Program-made: the position numbers and the translations under genes | Shown: in pieces, positions 1 through 10,200 of the stretch | Numbering within the stretch: position 1 is the stretch's first letter | Layout of the letters: each line of letters opens with the position of its first letter | Assembly: GCA_021851325.1 (NCBI GenBank) | Contig: JAJZDZ010000002.1 | Span: 146,326 to 210,325, forward strand | Origin: Pseudomonadota bacterium | GTDB lineage: Bacteria; Pseudomonadota; Alphaproteobacteria; Micropepsales; Micropepsaceae | Reading direction: 5' to 3' | DNA length: 64,000 nucleotides | Notes under the pieces: generated by a model | Seen by the model: the letters and a program-made list of their open reading frames with translations, nothing else | Database searches by the model: none | Told to the model about the DNA's origin: nothing

Positions 1-40
1 TAAGCGCCGCCGATTGCAAGCGCGAAAGCACGCTCTACCG

Positions 41-1873
41 ATGGAACTGCGCAACATTGCCATTATCGCCCATGTTGATCATGGCAAAACCACGCTCGTG
101 GACCAGCTGCTGAAACAGTCGGGGTCAGTGCGCGAGAACCAGCACATGGCGGAGCGCGCGATGGATTCCAACGATCTGGAGCGTGAGCGCGGCATCACCA
201 TCCTCGCCAAGTGTACCTCGGTGGAATGGAGCGGCGTGCGCATCAACATCGTCGACACGCCCGGCCATGCCGATTTCGGTGGCGAGGTGGAACGCATCCT
301 TTCGATGGTGGACGGTGTGGTACTGCTGGTCGATGCCGCCGAAAGCGTCATGCCGCAGACCAAATTTGTCCTCTCCAAGGCCCTCAAGCTTGGCCTCAAA
401 CCGATCGTGGTCATCAACAAGGTGGATCGCCAGGATGCCCAGCCCGAGGAAACCCTTGAGAATATCTTCGACCTCTTCCTCGCGCTTGAAGCCAATGACG
501 ACCAGCTTGACTTTCATGTCCTTTACGCATCTGGACGTTCCGGCTGGGCAGTCGATGAGCTGTCACAGCCTCGCGAGGACCTGACCCCCCTCTTCCGCCG
601 CATTGTCGCCGATGTTCCTCCGCCCAAACCGGTTGTGCTGGCCGGGCCGGAGCATCCGTTTCAGATGCTGGTGACCACCATTGAATCGGATCCTTATCTC
701 GGACGCATTCTGACCGGGCGCATTGAATCCGGCGAGATCAATGTCAACCGGGTCATCAAGGTGCTCAGTCGCGCCGGCGAGGAGCTTGAGCGGGCCCGCG
801 CCACCAAGCTGCTGGCGTTTCGCGGCCTGGCGAGGGTACCGGTGGTTCATGCCAGTGCCGGCGACATCATCGCGATCGCCGGCCTGCAGATCGCCACCGT
901 GGCGGACACGCTGTGCGATGTTCAGGTCAGCACGCCCATTGCCGCTACCCCCATCGATCCACCGACGCTGGCCATTACCCTCGCAGTCAATGATTCACCG
1001 CTGGCCGGACGTGAAGGCGACAAGGTGCAGAGCCGTGTCATCCGCGAGCGCCTGCTGCGCGAGGCCGAGGGCAATGTTGCCATTCATCTGCGTGAAACCG
1101 GTGAGGGCACCTTCGAAGTTGCTGGTCGTGGCGAATTGCAGTTGGGCGTGCTCGTGGAAACCATGCGCCGCGAAGGTTTTGAGCTGTCGATTTCGCGACC
1201 ACGGGTTCTGTTTCAGCGTGACGAGACCACCTCAGAACGGCTGGAGCCGATCGAAGAAGTCACCGTCGACGTTGATGACCCCTATACCGGTGTCGTCATC
1301 GAGAAGGTCAGCATGCGCAAGGGCGAACTGCAGGACATGCGCCCCATGGGCGCCGGCAAGACCCGTCTGACCTTTCTGGCACCGGCGCGTGGCCTGATCG
1401 GATATCATGGGGAATTCCTGACCGATACCCGCGGCACCGGTGTGATGAACCGCATGTTCCATTCCTATGCCCCGCACAAAGGGCCGATCGAGGGGCGCCG
1501 CAATGGCGTCCTGGTCTCCACCGGCGACGGCGAAGCGGTAGCCTATGCCCTGTGGTATCTCGAGGAACGCGGACGGCTTTTCATCGGCCCGGGCACCAAG
1601 GTCTATCAGGGCATGATCATTGGCGAGAACGCCAAAGACAATGACCTCGATGTCAATCCGCTGAAGGCCAAGCAGCTGACCAATATTCGTACCACCTCGA
1701 AGGACGAAGCGGTGCGTCTGACCCCGATCGTGCCGCTCACCCTGGAGCAGGCGATCGCCTATATCGAGGATGATGAACTGGTCGAGGTAACCCCCCAGTC
1801 TATCCGCCTGCGCAAGCGGGAACTCTTGCCGCATCTGCGCCGGCGGGCGCGTCTGGACAGCGATCAGGTCTAG
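41..1873 (+). CDS. typA: Ribosome-associated GTPase TypA/BipA
   Basis: Translational GTPase of the EF-G/LepA superfamily that acts on the ribosome, with roles in 50S assembly and stress or low-temperature growth. The 610-residue product has the usual length. Seen directly: the P-loop AHVDHGKTT near residue 10-18, the switch region RERGITI, the G3 motif DTPGHADF, the G4 motif NKVD, and the C-terminal sequence GTGVMNRMFHSY typical of TypA. An in-frame TTG exists at 14, but the ATG at 41 gives the canonical N-terminus MELRNIAIIAH and is preferred. The stop codon overlaps the convergent SDR gene by 4 bp. Upstream sequence lies outside the window, so operon membership is unknown. Confidence 0.97.
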   Translation: MELRNIAIIAHVDHGKTTLVDQLLKQSGSVRENQHMAERAMDSNDLERERGITILAKCTSVEWSGVRINIVDTPGHADFGGEVERILSMVDGVVLLVDAAESVMPQTKFVLSKALKLGLKPIVVINKVDRQDAQPEETLENIFDLFLALEANDDQLDFHVLYASGRSGWAVDELSQPREDLTPLFRRIVADVPPPKPVVLAGPEHPFQMLVTTIESDPYLGRILTGRIESGEINVNRVIKVLSRAGEELERARATKLLAFRGLARVPVVHASAGDIIAIAGLQIATVADTLCDVQVSTPIAATPIDPPTLAITLAVNDSPLAGREGDKVQSRVIRERLLREAEGNVAIHLRETGEGTFEVAGRGELQLGVLVETMRREGFELSISRPRVLFQRDETTSERLEPIEEVTVDVDDPYTGVVIEKVSMRKGELQDMRPMGAGKTRLTFLAPARGLIGYHGEFLTDTRGTGVMNRMFHSYAPHKGPIEGRRNGVLVSTGDGEAVAYALWYLEERGRLFIGPGTKVYQGMIIGENAKDNDLDVNPLKAKQLTNIRTTSKDEAVRLTPIVPLTLEQAIAYIEDDELVEVTPQSIRLRKRELLPHLRRRARLDSDQV

Positions 1874-2721
1874 ACTTTACCTGCAAGTCCCAATTGCCGG
1901 GCGATGATGCGGTCGACCAGGCGGCGGGGCAGGGTGTTGACGACGAGGTTCTGCACCGGATCAGGTGTCACCACATAGCGCGCCTTTGGTGCGCGGACCG
2001 TCAGCGCCCGGTGCACGGCCTCACCGATGGCTTCGGCAGATAGTCCCTTTTGCCCCATGGCAAGCATGAGCGCACGCACCTTGCGCAAGGCAGGTCCGTA
2101 CGCCGTGCTTTCGTATTGCGACACATCGATGGCTTCAGCCTTATCCCAGATCGGGGTGCGCACGGCGCCGGGGGCCACCGTAATGACGTCCACACCAAAG
2201 AGCATCAGTTCGCGGCGCAGCGCCTCGCTCAGGCCCTCGAAGGCGAATTTCGAGCTGTTATAGGCTCCGACAAACGGCGAGGCACTGGTGCCGCCAACCG
2301 AGGTGATATTGACGATGCGGCCCTTGGGGGCGGGAGCTCCAGGGGCGGCTCCGCACAGGGGCGCAAAGGCCTGGGTGACAATCAGCTGTCCAACCACGTT
2401 GACCTCGAACTGCTGGCGAAAGGCGGCAATCGGCAGATGCAGGAGTGGGCCTGGCACCGCGATCCCGGCATTGTTGACCAGCCCGAACAAAGGCGTCCCC
2501 GACAGGGCCGCCCTGACCTGCCGGGCTGCTCCTGACACTGCGGCCTCATCGGTGACATCAAAAAGCAGGGGCTCGAAGTTCGCGCCCCATTGCTCCCGCA
2601 ACCGCGCCGCGTCGGCCTCTTTGCGAACGCTGCCAAAGACGCGAAAGCCTTTGCTTAGCAATACCTTGGCGCACCCCCATCCAATTCCAGTGGTCACGCC
2701 TGTCACCACGACGCTGTTCAT
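1870..2721 (-). CDS. SDR family NAD(P)-dependent oxidoreductase
   Basis: Classical short-chain dehydrogenase of 283 residues. The cofactor-binding motif TGVTTGIG sits at the N-terminus, followed by NNAG, the catalytic Ser in NITS, and YNSSK holding the Tyr/Lys pair. The C-terminal stretch resembles SDRs annotated as short-chain oxidoreductases of unknown substrate, and the sequence does not fix one. The ATG at 2721 (MNSVVVTG) is chosen because it places the Rossmann motif at the very N-terminus; the reading frame stays open another 12 codons upstream. The gene is divergent from the HisN-type phosphatase (51 bp apart) and converges on typA with a 4-bp overlap. Confidence 0.9.
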   Translation of the reverse strand: MNSVVVTGVTTGIGWGCAKVLLSKGFRVFGSVRKEADAARLREQWGANFEPLLFDVTDEAAVSGAARQVRAALSGTPLFGLVNNAGIAVPGPLLHLPIAAFRQQFEVNVVGQLIVTQAFAPLCGAAPGAPAPKGRIVNITSVGGTSASPFVGAYNSSKFAFEGLSEALRRELMLFGVDVITVAPGAVRTPIWDKAEAIDVSQYESTAYGPALRKVRALMLAMGQKGLSAEAIGEAVHRALTVRAPKARYVVTPDPVQNLVVNTLPRRLVDRIIARQLGLAGKV

Positions 2722-2771
2722 GCGCCTTCTGCCCTGTTGTGTTGCTGCGGTGGCCATCCTACACCGGAGCG

Positions 2772-3572
2772 ATGGCCGTACTCGATCCTCATACGATAGA
2801 ATTTGCCCAACGGCTCGCCGACCGCGCCGGCGAAGTCATCCGCCCGCTGTTTGACCGCCCGCTCGAGGTTGAAGACAAGGCCAAGGTCGGCGCCTTTGAT
2901 CCGGTGACTGCGGCTGATCGCGGTGCCGAGACCGCGCTGCGGGCACTCATCAGCGCCGAATTCCCCTCAGACGGAATCCTCGGTGAGGAATTTGGCGAGA
3001 CCCGGGGCAGCAGTGGTCGGCGCTGGGTTCTTGACCCCTTGGACGGAACACGGGCCTTCATCACCGGCCAGCTTTTGTGGGGAACGCTGATCGCACTCGA
3101 AGCGGAGGGACAGCGGGTCCTTGGCCTCATTGACCAACCTGTCCTGCGCGAACGCTTTCTGGCGGTACCTGGCCTGGCGCTGCGCATGAGCCCGGCCGGT
3201 CAAAGACCTCTGAGGGTACGCAGCTGTAACCGCCTCGCCGACGCTATCGTCACCACGACCCATCCCTTCAGCTATTTCGATGCCGACGAGGCCAGCCGCT
3301 TCGAGCGTGTGGCGCGGGCCGCCCGCATGAGCCGCTACGGGGGTGACTGTTACGGCTATGCCCTCCTCGCAGGCGGCTACACGGATCTTGTCATCGAGGC
3401 GGCACTGCGGCCGTGGGATGTGGCTGCGCTCATTCCGGTGATCGAGCAGTCAGGGGGGGTCATCACCGACTGGCAAGGCCGGGCTCTGAGCCTGAACGGT
3501 GACTATTTTGCCGTGGTCGCGGCGGGCGACAGGCGGGTGCATGAGGAGGCACTTCGTCTATTGGCGGCCTGA
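2772..3572 (+). CDS. hisN: Inositol-phosphatase family protein, HisN-type histidinol-phosphatase
   Basis: A 266-residue Mg2+-dependent phosphatase of the inositol monophosphatase superfamily. Metal-binding motifs are visible: GEEFGE, DPLDGTRAF and, near the C-terminus, WDVAA. The extended motif DPLDGTRAFITG followed by WGTLIAL is the signature of HisN-type histidinol-phosphate phosphatases, which catalyse the penultimate step of histidine synthesis, so that activity is the best guess. A generic inositol-1-monophosphatase or nucleotidase cannot be excluded. The ATG at 2772 (MAVLDPHT) fits homologue length. The last 15 bases overlap the 3' end of the convergent lysophospholipase gene. Confidence 0.85.
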   Translation: MAVLDPHTIEFAQRLADRAGEVIRPLFDRPLEVEDKAKVGAFDPVTAADRGAETALRALISAEFPSDGILGEEFGETRGSSGRRWVLDPLDGTRAFITGQLLWGTLIALEAEGQRVLGLIDQPVLRERFLAVPGLALRMSPAGQRPLRVRSCNRLADAIVTTTHPFSYFDADEASRFERVARAARMSRYGGDCYGYALLAGGYTDLVIEAALRPWDVAALIPVIEQSGGVITDWQGRALSLNGDYFAVVAAGDRRVHEEALRLLAA

Positions 3573-4484
3573 GAGCTGCTCTGCCACGAAGGCGTCAAAT
3601 GCTGCCCAGAACTGGGCGCGGATGCCGTCGCGCTCCATCAAAATTTCATGTTCGGCGTCGCTGAGCGGAATGTAGCGGGCCCTGGGCAGGCGCGCCATCA
3701 GCCTCTGGCAATCGGCACTGACCACGACCCGGTCGCTCTGAGCCCCGAAAGTCAGGAGCGGTGTGGTGAGGCCTGTGCCAAAGCCGGCCTGACGCAGGCT
3801 TGCAATCGAACGGAAGGAGGCGTCAAGCCAGCCCCAGCTGGGGCCCTTGGTCCTCAGATCAGGCGCGGCGCGGAGCAGCGCCTGGGTGCGGGCAAAACGT
3901 TGTCGATCGCGGGTCACCCTCTGGACGGCAAAGTCCATGGTGAGCGGATCCAGCGTGTCCGCGCCCCAGACCCAGTCTTGCCGGCGGCCAAGAACAGTCT
4001 GAAGCTTGCAGATGCTGCGGGCGATGACGGGGGGATAGCCTTCTGTCTGCATGCCGATCATGGGTGCAGAGAGCACCGCAGCCTCTACCAGTGCAGGCTT
4101 GGCCTTCAGTGCACGCAGCAGGATATGACCACCCATGGAATGCGCGAGGGCAATGATGGGACCCTGACCGAGGGGGGACACCACCTGGTCCATGAACGCG
4201 GCAAGATCCGCGTCATATTGCGCAAAGTCCTCGACGTGGATCTTGAACGGATCGGCCAGAGCGCGCTGCGAGCCGCCCTGGCTGCGCCAGTCGAAGGTCG
4301 CAACCATGAAGCCGCGAGCCCGCAACTCATCGATCACCTCGGTATATTTTTCGATGAACTCTGAGAGGCCATGCAGGAGAAGGCAAAGGCCGCGGGGACG
4401 GATGGCGGGAGCGACGCCGAAGACGGCGGTACGCAACCGGCATCCGTCGCCACCCGAGATGACGCGGGTTGGAAGCGGGTCCAA
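3558..4484 (-). CDS. Alpha/beta hydrolase, lysophospholipase/monoacylglycerol lipase type
   Basis: A 308-residue alpha/beta hydrolase of the PldB/serine aminopeptidase S33 (Hydrolase_4) group, which act on lysophospholipids or monoacylglycerols. Seen: the oxyanion-hole region LLLHGLSE, the nucleophile elbow AHSMGG with Ser116, a likely catalytic Asp in GAQSDRVV and a His in DAEHEIL near the C-terminus. No signal peptide, so probably cytoplasmic. It lies 8 bp downstream of the SCP2-domain gene on the same strand, so the two are probably co-transcribed, consistent with lipid handling. Its 3' end overlaps the convergent phosphatase gene by 15 bp. Confidence 0.85.
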   Translation of the reverse strand: MDPLPTRVISGGDGCRLRTAVFGVAPAIRPRGLCLLLHGLSEFIEKYTEVIDELRARGFMVATFDWRSQGGSQRALADPFKIHVEDFAQYDADLAAFMDQVVSPLGQGPIIALAHSMGGHILLRALKAKPALVEAAVLSAPMIGMQTEGYPPVIARSICKLQTVLGRRQDWVWGADTLDPLTMDFAVQRVTRDRQRFARTQALLRAAPDLRTKGPSWGWLDASFRSIASLRQAGFGTGLTTPLLTFGAQSDRVVVSADCQRLMARLPRARYIPLSDAEHEILMERDGIRAQFWAAFDAFVAEQLSGRQ

Positions 4485-4492
4485 TGCCTGGC

Positions 4493-4816
4493 TTAGCCGC
4501 GGGCCTTTGCCAGGACCGGTCCGAGCTTCATGGCAAGGCCCATGTCGCCGGCAACACGCAGCTTGCCCTGCATGAACGCCGAGGTCCCGTCGAGCTCGCC
4601 CTTGACCATCTTTTCGAAGGTCTCAAGGGTCAGAGTGATGGTGCAGTCAGCCGTCTTGCCGGCGCCGTCACTGACCGTATTGGGCGTCGACTTGCCATCG
4701 ATATAGACACTGCCCGGCTCTCCAAAATCGAACTTCAAGGTACCGCCCAGGCCGGAATTGGCCCCGATGGCTCCACCCATCTGCTGCACGATCTGCTGCA
4801 CCTGCTCCGAGCTCAT
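4493..4816 (-). CDS. SCP2 sterol-binding domain protein
   Basis: A 107-residue protein consisting of essentially one SCP2 (sterol carrier protein 2) domain, a hydrophobic lipid-binding fold. Typical features are the central segment FDFGEPGSVYIDG, the stretch TITLTLETFEKMVKGELDG and the C-terminal KLRVAGDMGLAMKL. The ATG at 4816 is chosen because GAGGAAGG lies 6 bases upstream; an upstream in-frame extension lacks such a site. It is the first gene of a probable two-gene unit with the lysophospholipase 8 bp downstream. In vivo ligand unknown; a role in fatty acid or acyl-CoA handling is inferred. Confidence 0.9.
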   Translation of the reverse strand: MSSEQVQQIVQQMGGAIGANSGLGGTLKFDFGEPGSVYIDGKSTPNTVSDGAGKTADCTITLTLETFEKMVKGELDGTSAFMQGKLRVAGDMGLAMKLGPVLAKARG

Positions 4817-5197
4817 TAGACATCCTTCCTCAAGATGATGAGGCGCGCACGCCTCGCTGGTTAGCCTTCCCAAACACGGTACGCCCGAACGGCCGGCGAA
4901 GCTGTGGCCCTGGAGCCAGTTTCACCGTCAAAGATGTTCCCTTCGAACGTGCGACGGGTCGAGATATGAGCATTTGTCGCGGCGCGGCACAACTCGCTTG
5001 GCCCGACTTGGCGGGGCTATCTTGTCTCACCACGAACCCTGGCCCACCCGCACCCTTGAAAGCTGCCCTAGGGGTGCCTACCTCATTTGGCGTCGGCAGG
5101 TCCGAAGGGCCAATGGCCTTCGTTCACTGCCTGCATTGATGAAAGGGATCCGGCCATTTGGCGGACCCGTGCACAAGGCTTTGAGGAGGTTGTGACC
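4817..5197. other. Divergent intergenic region, SCP2 gene / hsp20
   Basis: This 381-bp gap separates the minus-strand SCP2 gene from hsp20. It contains a small hairpin with stem GAGGCG/CGCCTC at 4840-4855 close to the SCP2 start, and a heat-shock-like promoter described separately. No convincing gene is seen in it. Confidence 0.6.
5055..5083 (+). promoter_or_regulatory. Candidate RpoH (sigma-32) promoter for hsp20
   Basis: CTTGAA at 5055-5060 and CCTACCT at 5077-5083 are separated by 16 bp. This is close to the alphaproteobacterial heat-shock consensus (CTTG, about 17-18 bp, CYTATNT) with one mismatch in the -10 element. It lies about 115 bp upstream of the hsp20 start, which supports a heat-shock role. 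Read by eye only. Confidence 0.4.
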
Positions 5198-5665
5198 ATG
5201 CGTGCATTCGATCTTTCCCCCCTTTTCCGCTCCACCGTCGGCTTTGACCGCCTGTTCGACATGCTGGACCAGGCGCCCCAGTTCGATTCGGGCCAGGGCT
5301 ATCCGCCCTACAACATCGAGCGGACCGGCGAGACCCACTACCGTATCACTCTGGCGGTCGCCGGCTTTGCCGAGAATGACCTGGATGTGGAAGTCCGCGA
5401 AGGCGTGCTCACCGTGCAGGGCAAGCGTGCCGAGGACGACGAAAGCCAGACCAATTATCTGCATCGCGGCATTGCCGGACGGGCCTTTGAGCGCCGCTTC
5501 CAGCTTGCTGAAAATGTCGAGGTGCGCGGCGCCCGCCTTGAGAACGGGCTGCTCCACATCGAACTTGAGCGGATTGTTCCGGAAGAGAAGAAGCCGCGCC
5601 GCATTCCGATCGGTGGCGCCGATGTCAAGACGCTTGAGACCAAGGCGGCCAGCAAGGCGGCCTGA
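5198..5665 (+). CDS. Hsp20/alpha-crystallin small heat-shock protein
   Basis: A 155-residue ATP-independent holdase chaperone. The N-terminal motif SPLFRSTVGFDRLFDML, the segment YPPYNIER, and the alpha-crystallin domain (about residues 38-135) with AFERRFQL and LENGLLHIELER are typical of IbpA/HspH-type alphaproteobacterial small heat-shock proteins. The ATG at 5198 is set by a strong ribosome-binding site (GAGGAGGT at 5183-5190); the reading frame stays open upstream but without support. A candidate RpoH promoter precedes it. It ends in front of a GC-rich inverted repeat shared with the convergent pentapeptide gene. Confidence 0.95.
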   Translation: MRAFDLSPLFRSTVGFDRLFDMLDQAPQFDSGQGYPPYNIERTGETHYRITLAVAGFAENDLDVEVREGVLTVQGKRAEDDESQTNYLHRGIAGRAFERRFQLAENVEVRGARLENGLLHIELERIVPEEKKPRRIPIGGADVKTLETKAASKAA

Positions 5666-5688
5666 CCGCGATCCCGTCGCAAGTCATT

Positions 5689-5710
5689 CGGGCGCCCGTA
5701 CGGGCGCCCG
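5689..5710. terminator. GC-rich inverted repeat between convergent genes
   Basis: Two copies of the self-complementary 10-mer CGGGCGCCCG flank a central TA, giving a perfect 22-bp palindrome between the 3' end of hsp20 and the 3' end of the pentapeptide gene. It could act as a bidirectional terminator, but there is no clear T-tract on either side. Confidence 0.4.
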
Positions 5711-5716
5711 TCTGGC

Positions 5717-7027
5717 TCAGGCGGAGCTGCGCAGGGCCTGGCCGTTGAGGCCCTCGGCCACCATCGCCGGCAGTTTGGTACCTGACAGAATGGCCCCTTG
5801 CAGCATCGCGTCGCGCAGATCCGCATCGACGAGGGTGGAGTAGCTGAGATCGGCGTTGTCGAGGCGGGCCCGACGAAGATCCGCCCCGCGCAGGTCGCAG
5901 TAGCGCAGTTGTGCGCCTTCCAGACGTACCGGCAGAAGCCGGTCATCGGCGATCAGGAGCGGGCCCAGCTTGGCATCCCTGAGGTCGGCATTGTTGAAGC
6001 GTGCTCCGGCCAGATTGGCGCCGCGCAAATCTGCCCCGGAAAGTCGGGTGGCACGCAGGTCGGCGCCACTCAGATTTGAGCCCTGCAGCGAACAGCCTTC
6101 CAGATTGAGACCGTAAAAGACGGCACGGGGCGCGATCAACGCTGTCAGGCTCCGAAATGACAGCGTTGTCAGTCCCCGCAGGTCAGCATCCGTCAGATCG
6201 GCCGGACTTCCCTCCCGACCGTCGGTTTCCGCCCAGCGTGTATGGGCATCCAGCTGCTCGCGCGCCGCAGTCATGGCGGCATCGAGGACCGCAGGCTTGA
6301 GGTCGGTGAGCACATTGGAAAGGTCAGCGCCATCAAACACGGTCATGGTCATGCGGGCGCCAACGAGCACGGCTCCCGACAGATCGGCCCCGGCCATGTT
6401 GCAGCCGGAGAGGTCTGCACCCTCCAGATTGGCGCCGCAAAGCCGTGCCTGGCGCAGATTGGCGCGGGTAAGCGTACAGCCACGCATCACCGCATCGGTA
6501 AAGTCCGCCTGTAGTGCTACCACCCCGGTCATTTTGGCCCGCTCGAGATTGGCGGCATGAAGCATGGCCGCCGGCAGCTGGGACGGACCAATGTCGTGCT
6601 GCATCAGGCGCAGATTGCCGAAACGGTCCTTTTCGGCAATGGAGCCCTCGCGCAGATCACATTCATAAAGGTCGGCGCCAATCAGGTTGGCGCCGCGCAA
6701 TGAGGCGCCGCGCAGGTCAGCGCGCCTGAGGCTTGCCCCTTCCAGGTTGGCCCGGCGCAGATCGGCGCCGAAAAACGAACTCGAATCGAGGCGGGCTCCA
6801 GCCAGATTGACCTCCTCGAGAATCGCACCGGTGAAATCGGCATCGGCAAGATTGCGGCCTGACAGGTCAAGCCCGGAAAGATCACAGAAGGCAAAGACCG
6901 CGCGCGCCCCGCCCATCCGCCCGGCATAAAGCATCTCATGACGGGCAACAGCGGCCGTCGCAGTCTTCTGCGTCAGCTTTGAAAAGCGGATCTTGGTTTC
7001 GGGCACCATGGCTAACCGTAAGGGCAC
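5717..7027 (-). CDS. Pentapeptide-repeat protein
   Basis: A 436-residue protein made mainly of A(D/N)LxG-type pentapeptide repeats, predicted to fold as right-handed quadrilateral beta-helices. Repeats run from about residue 47 to 130, then about 155-235, and again from about 300 to the C-terminus (for example ADLRGANLAGA). They are broken by two non-repeat inserts: about 130-155 (GSIAEKDRFGN...) and about 235-295, a helical-looking stretch. No signal peptide or membrane segment is evident. Start: GTG at 7027 has AGGGGG about 5 bases upstream, whereas ATG at 7009 has no obvious site, so GTG is preferred. Function unknown; some family members mimic DNA and bind gyrase, but nothing here proves that. 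Confidence 0.85.
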   Translation of the reverse strand: MPLRLAMVPETKIRFSKLTQKTATAAVARHEMLYAGRMGGARAVFAFCDLSGLDLSGRNLADADFTGAILEEVNLAGARLDSSSFFGADLRRANLEGASLRRADLRGASLRGANLIGADLYECDLREGSIAEKDRFGNLRLMQHDIGPSQLPAAMLHAANLERAKMTGVVALQADFTDAVMRGCTLTRANLRQARLCGANLEGADLSGCNMAGADLSGAVLVGARMTMTVFDGADLSNVLTDLKPAVLDAAMTAAREQLDAHTRWAETDGREGSPADLTDADLRGLTTLSFRSLTALIAPRAVFYGLNLEGCSLQGSNLSGADLRATRLSGADLRGANLAGARFNNADLRDAKLGPLLIADDRLLPVRLEGAQLRYCDLRGADLRRARLDNADLSYSTLVDADLRDAMLQGAILSGTKLPAMVAEGLNGQALRSSA

Positions 7028-7233
7028 GCGACCCCCTATTCTTGCTAGAACCCTCTAACGGCTCATTAAAATGCGCGCGAATGGGCCCCCTTGAATGACG
7101 ATCGCGCTAGCCTTAAGCCCTTGGGATTGGCTATGGTGCGCGCCGCTGCGCCCCTGGGCTGAGATTAGGGCGCGAAGGGGCCCCCCCCTGCCCACCCGCA
7201 TCATGCCGCATCTCGTTTCAGAAGAGGTCCGCC

Positions 7234-10200
7234 TTGTATAAGCATGCATTAATGCTGACGGCAGCTACAGTCGCGCTTTCCCTGGGCACGACCGCTTATG
7301 CCGACACCACCATCTCCACGACGGTTAACAAGGCGCAAACGACGAGCACCGCCGGAAACATTCTGGTTGGCGACACCACCTCATCCCCGGTCAAGAACGG
7401 CACGGTATCGGTCTCGATCGCCAACCCCGCGATCGAGATCAATTCGGCAAACTATGTCCAGATCACGACCGCCTCCAGCGCGGTCAGCAATAACGGGATC
7501 AGCGGGGCCATTGGCGTCCAGATGGATGCGGCCACAACCCCCAATGGCCCGGGCGTGGGCACCGATGCGCTCTACAGCATCGGCCAGATCAACCTGACCG
7601 GCACTGGCACATCAAAATACGGCATTCTGGTCACTCCGGTTTCTGGCAGCACCAATCCGCAATTCAACGGCAATATCGACCTTGGCGCCGGTTCAACCAC
7701 GACGGTCACCGGCGACAGCTCGGTCGGCGTTGAAGTGGCCACCGGCTCCCAGCTCAATGGCGACATCAAGATTCTGGGCACCCTGATCGGAAACCCCAGT
7801 TCGACCGTTGCCTCGACCGGCGGCAATGTCACCGGCATCCGCCTCAACGGCATACTGAACGGCAACGTTCTTATTAATTCCGGTGGATCGGTTCAGGCCT
7901 ATGGCCAGGGCGCCCAGGGACTTGTGGTTGCGAACACGGTAACCGGCAACATCACCAACAATGGCGCGCTCGACGCACTTGGCATTCAGAACGCCCTCAT
8001 CAACTCGGTCAATCCTGAAGCCAGCTCGGCCCTCATTGTGGCGGGCTCGGTTCAGGGCGGTATCTATAACGCCGGGCCGCTGTCGAGCGGCAGTTCGACG
8101 GTGCGGGCAGCGATCACCACTTATGGAAACGCGCCTGCAGTCCTGATTTCTTCCAGTGGTGCCGGCGCCGTGAGCCCGACGCCGATGACGATCGGCACTT
8201 ATACCACCATCACCAGTTCAGCTGTTCCGCAGGTCAATGGCAGCTACAGCTTCGTCAACCGTGGCGCCATCAGTTCCCATCCCTACAATGCCGATCTGAA
8301 CGGCACGATCGGCGTCAATCTGCAGGGTGATGCCATCGGTACGGTCACCTTCAGCGGCGGGCTGTACAATCCTGGTACCATCAGTGCATCGGCGACCACC
8401 GATGCCAAGGCGACCTCGGTGGTGACCGCGAGCGGCATCATCGTCGGCAATTACGTCAACCTGCCCTCGATCGTTGTCGATAATGCCGAATCAGGTGGCG
8501 GTAGCGTCACCTCATCGGTCAGCGGAGCCTATGCCGCATCCACCGCCGCAATTGCCATCAACCAGTACGGCAACATGCCGCTTTTGGTGAACAATGGCGG
8601 CTCCATCACCGCCACGGCATCAAGCACGAGCACCACCATCACCAATCCCGGCAACACGAGTTCGACCACCTTGCCGGGGCTTTCCGCGTACGCTGTGGAA
8701 GATCTGTCCGGCACCCTGACCACGATCGACAATTATGGCGGGCTCATCAGTGCTTCGGCAACGCAGCTTGCGGATAACAGCCAGGTGGCCGTGGCGCTTG
8801 GCCTCAGCGCCGCCAAGGGCAACGTCACCATCAACAATACCGGCAACATCCTTGGCGAAGTCCTGCTGGGTTCGCATAACGACACCATCAATGTCAGTGG
8901 CACCAGCAGTACGCCGGCCTCGATCATTGGCAACATCTCGCTCGGCGGCGGTCTGGACACGCTCAACATCGGCGATTTTGGCACCGTCAAGGGTTCGGTC
9001 ACGGAGTTCGGTGGCGGCAGCGCAACGGTAACCGTCGGCAGTGGCGCCGGCACTGGCACGCTCATCCTGACCAATACGACCCAAGGGCTCACCGTCAACA
9101 CGCTGCACGTCAAGAGCGGTGGCACGCTGGGGATGTCGATTTCGCAGGCGTTTAATTCGACCGCCGCCGGCTACGTTGGACCGGTGATCCAGGCTGTCAC
9201 CGTCACCTCCAATAACGTGACCACGCCCGGCGCGATCACCCTGGATCCAAATTCCAAGTTCACCCTCAATTATCAGAGCTTCATTTCGACGCCCAATCCT
9301 GGCCAGCCGGCGCAGTTCGTTCTTCTGGATGCGCCCGCAGGTCAGCTGTCACTCGGTAATTTTGCCAGCATCCAGACGACGATCGTGGGCAATTCGACCA
9401 ACAAGATTGCCGGCCAGATCCCCTATCTCTTCACCGGCAATGTCTGCACCTTCAACGTATCGGCGGTCAGCGACTGCGCCGGCCCGTCGCCCACTCTCGA
9501 TTCCCAGCTCGTCCTCAATCTGCAGCCCAAGAGCGCCGCCCAGCTCGGACTTACGGGCAATACCGCCAAGATCTTTCCCTATGCCAATGCGGCCCTGGCG
9601 ACCGACAGCACCCTTGGCGGCAATTTTGTCTCTGACATTACCAATGCGGCCCAGGCACAGGCGGCCTATAATGCCTTCCTGCCCGATCTTTCCGGTTCAT
9701 CGCGGGCGGTACTCGTCTCCATCACGGATCAGGCGAGCGGACCCGTGGCGCAGCGTCAGCGCGATCTACGCATGTATGCCGACAAACAGGGTGGCACCAC
9801 CCTGTGGGGCCAGGAGTTTTTCCAGCGTATGGATACGGGCCGCAATATCGAGGGTTACAAGGGAAGCGGCTTTGGCTTTGCGATCGGTGCCGACAAGGGC
9901 ACGCCGGAATCGGGACGTTACGGCGCGGCGATTACCTTCTTCTCCGGCGATCAGACCAACAAGGCGCCTGATTTCGCCAAGACTACCAATCAATGGTACC
10001 TGCTGACCGGTTACACCGACTGGCGCAACAAGGGAATATTCCTCGATACCCAGGGTTCGTTCGGGTATGGCGCGCTCAAAGGCCGCCGTTACATGCAGCT
10101 GACCAACCCGACGACCGGTTCCATCATCTATACGCGGGCAGCGGCAAACAAGCACGCTGCGCTGGCGCTGGCGGGCGGATTCTCAACCGGAGCCATCCTG

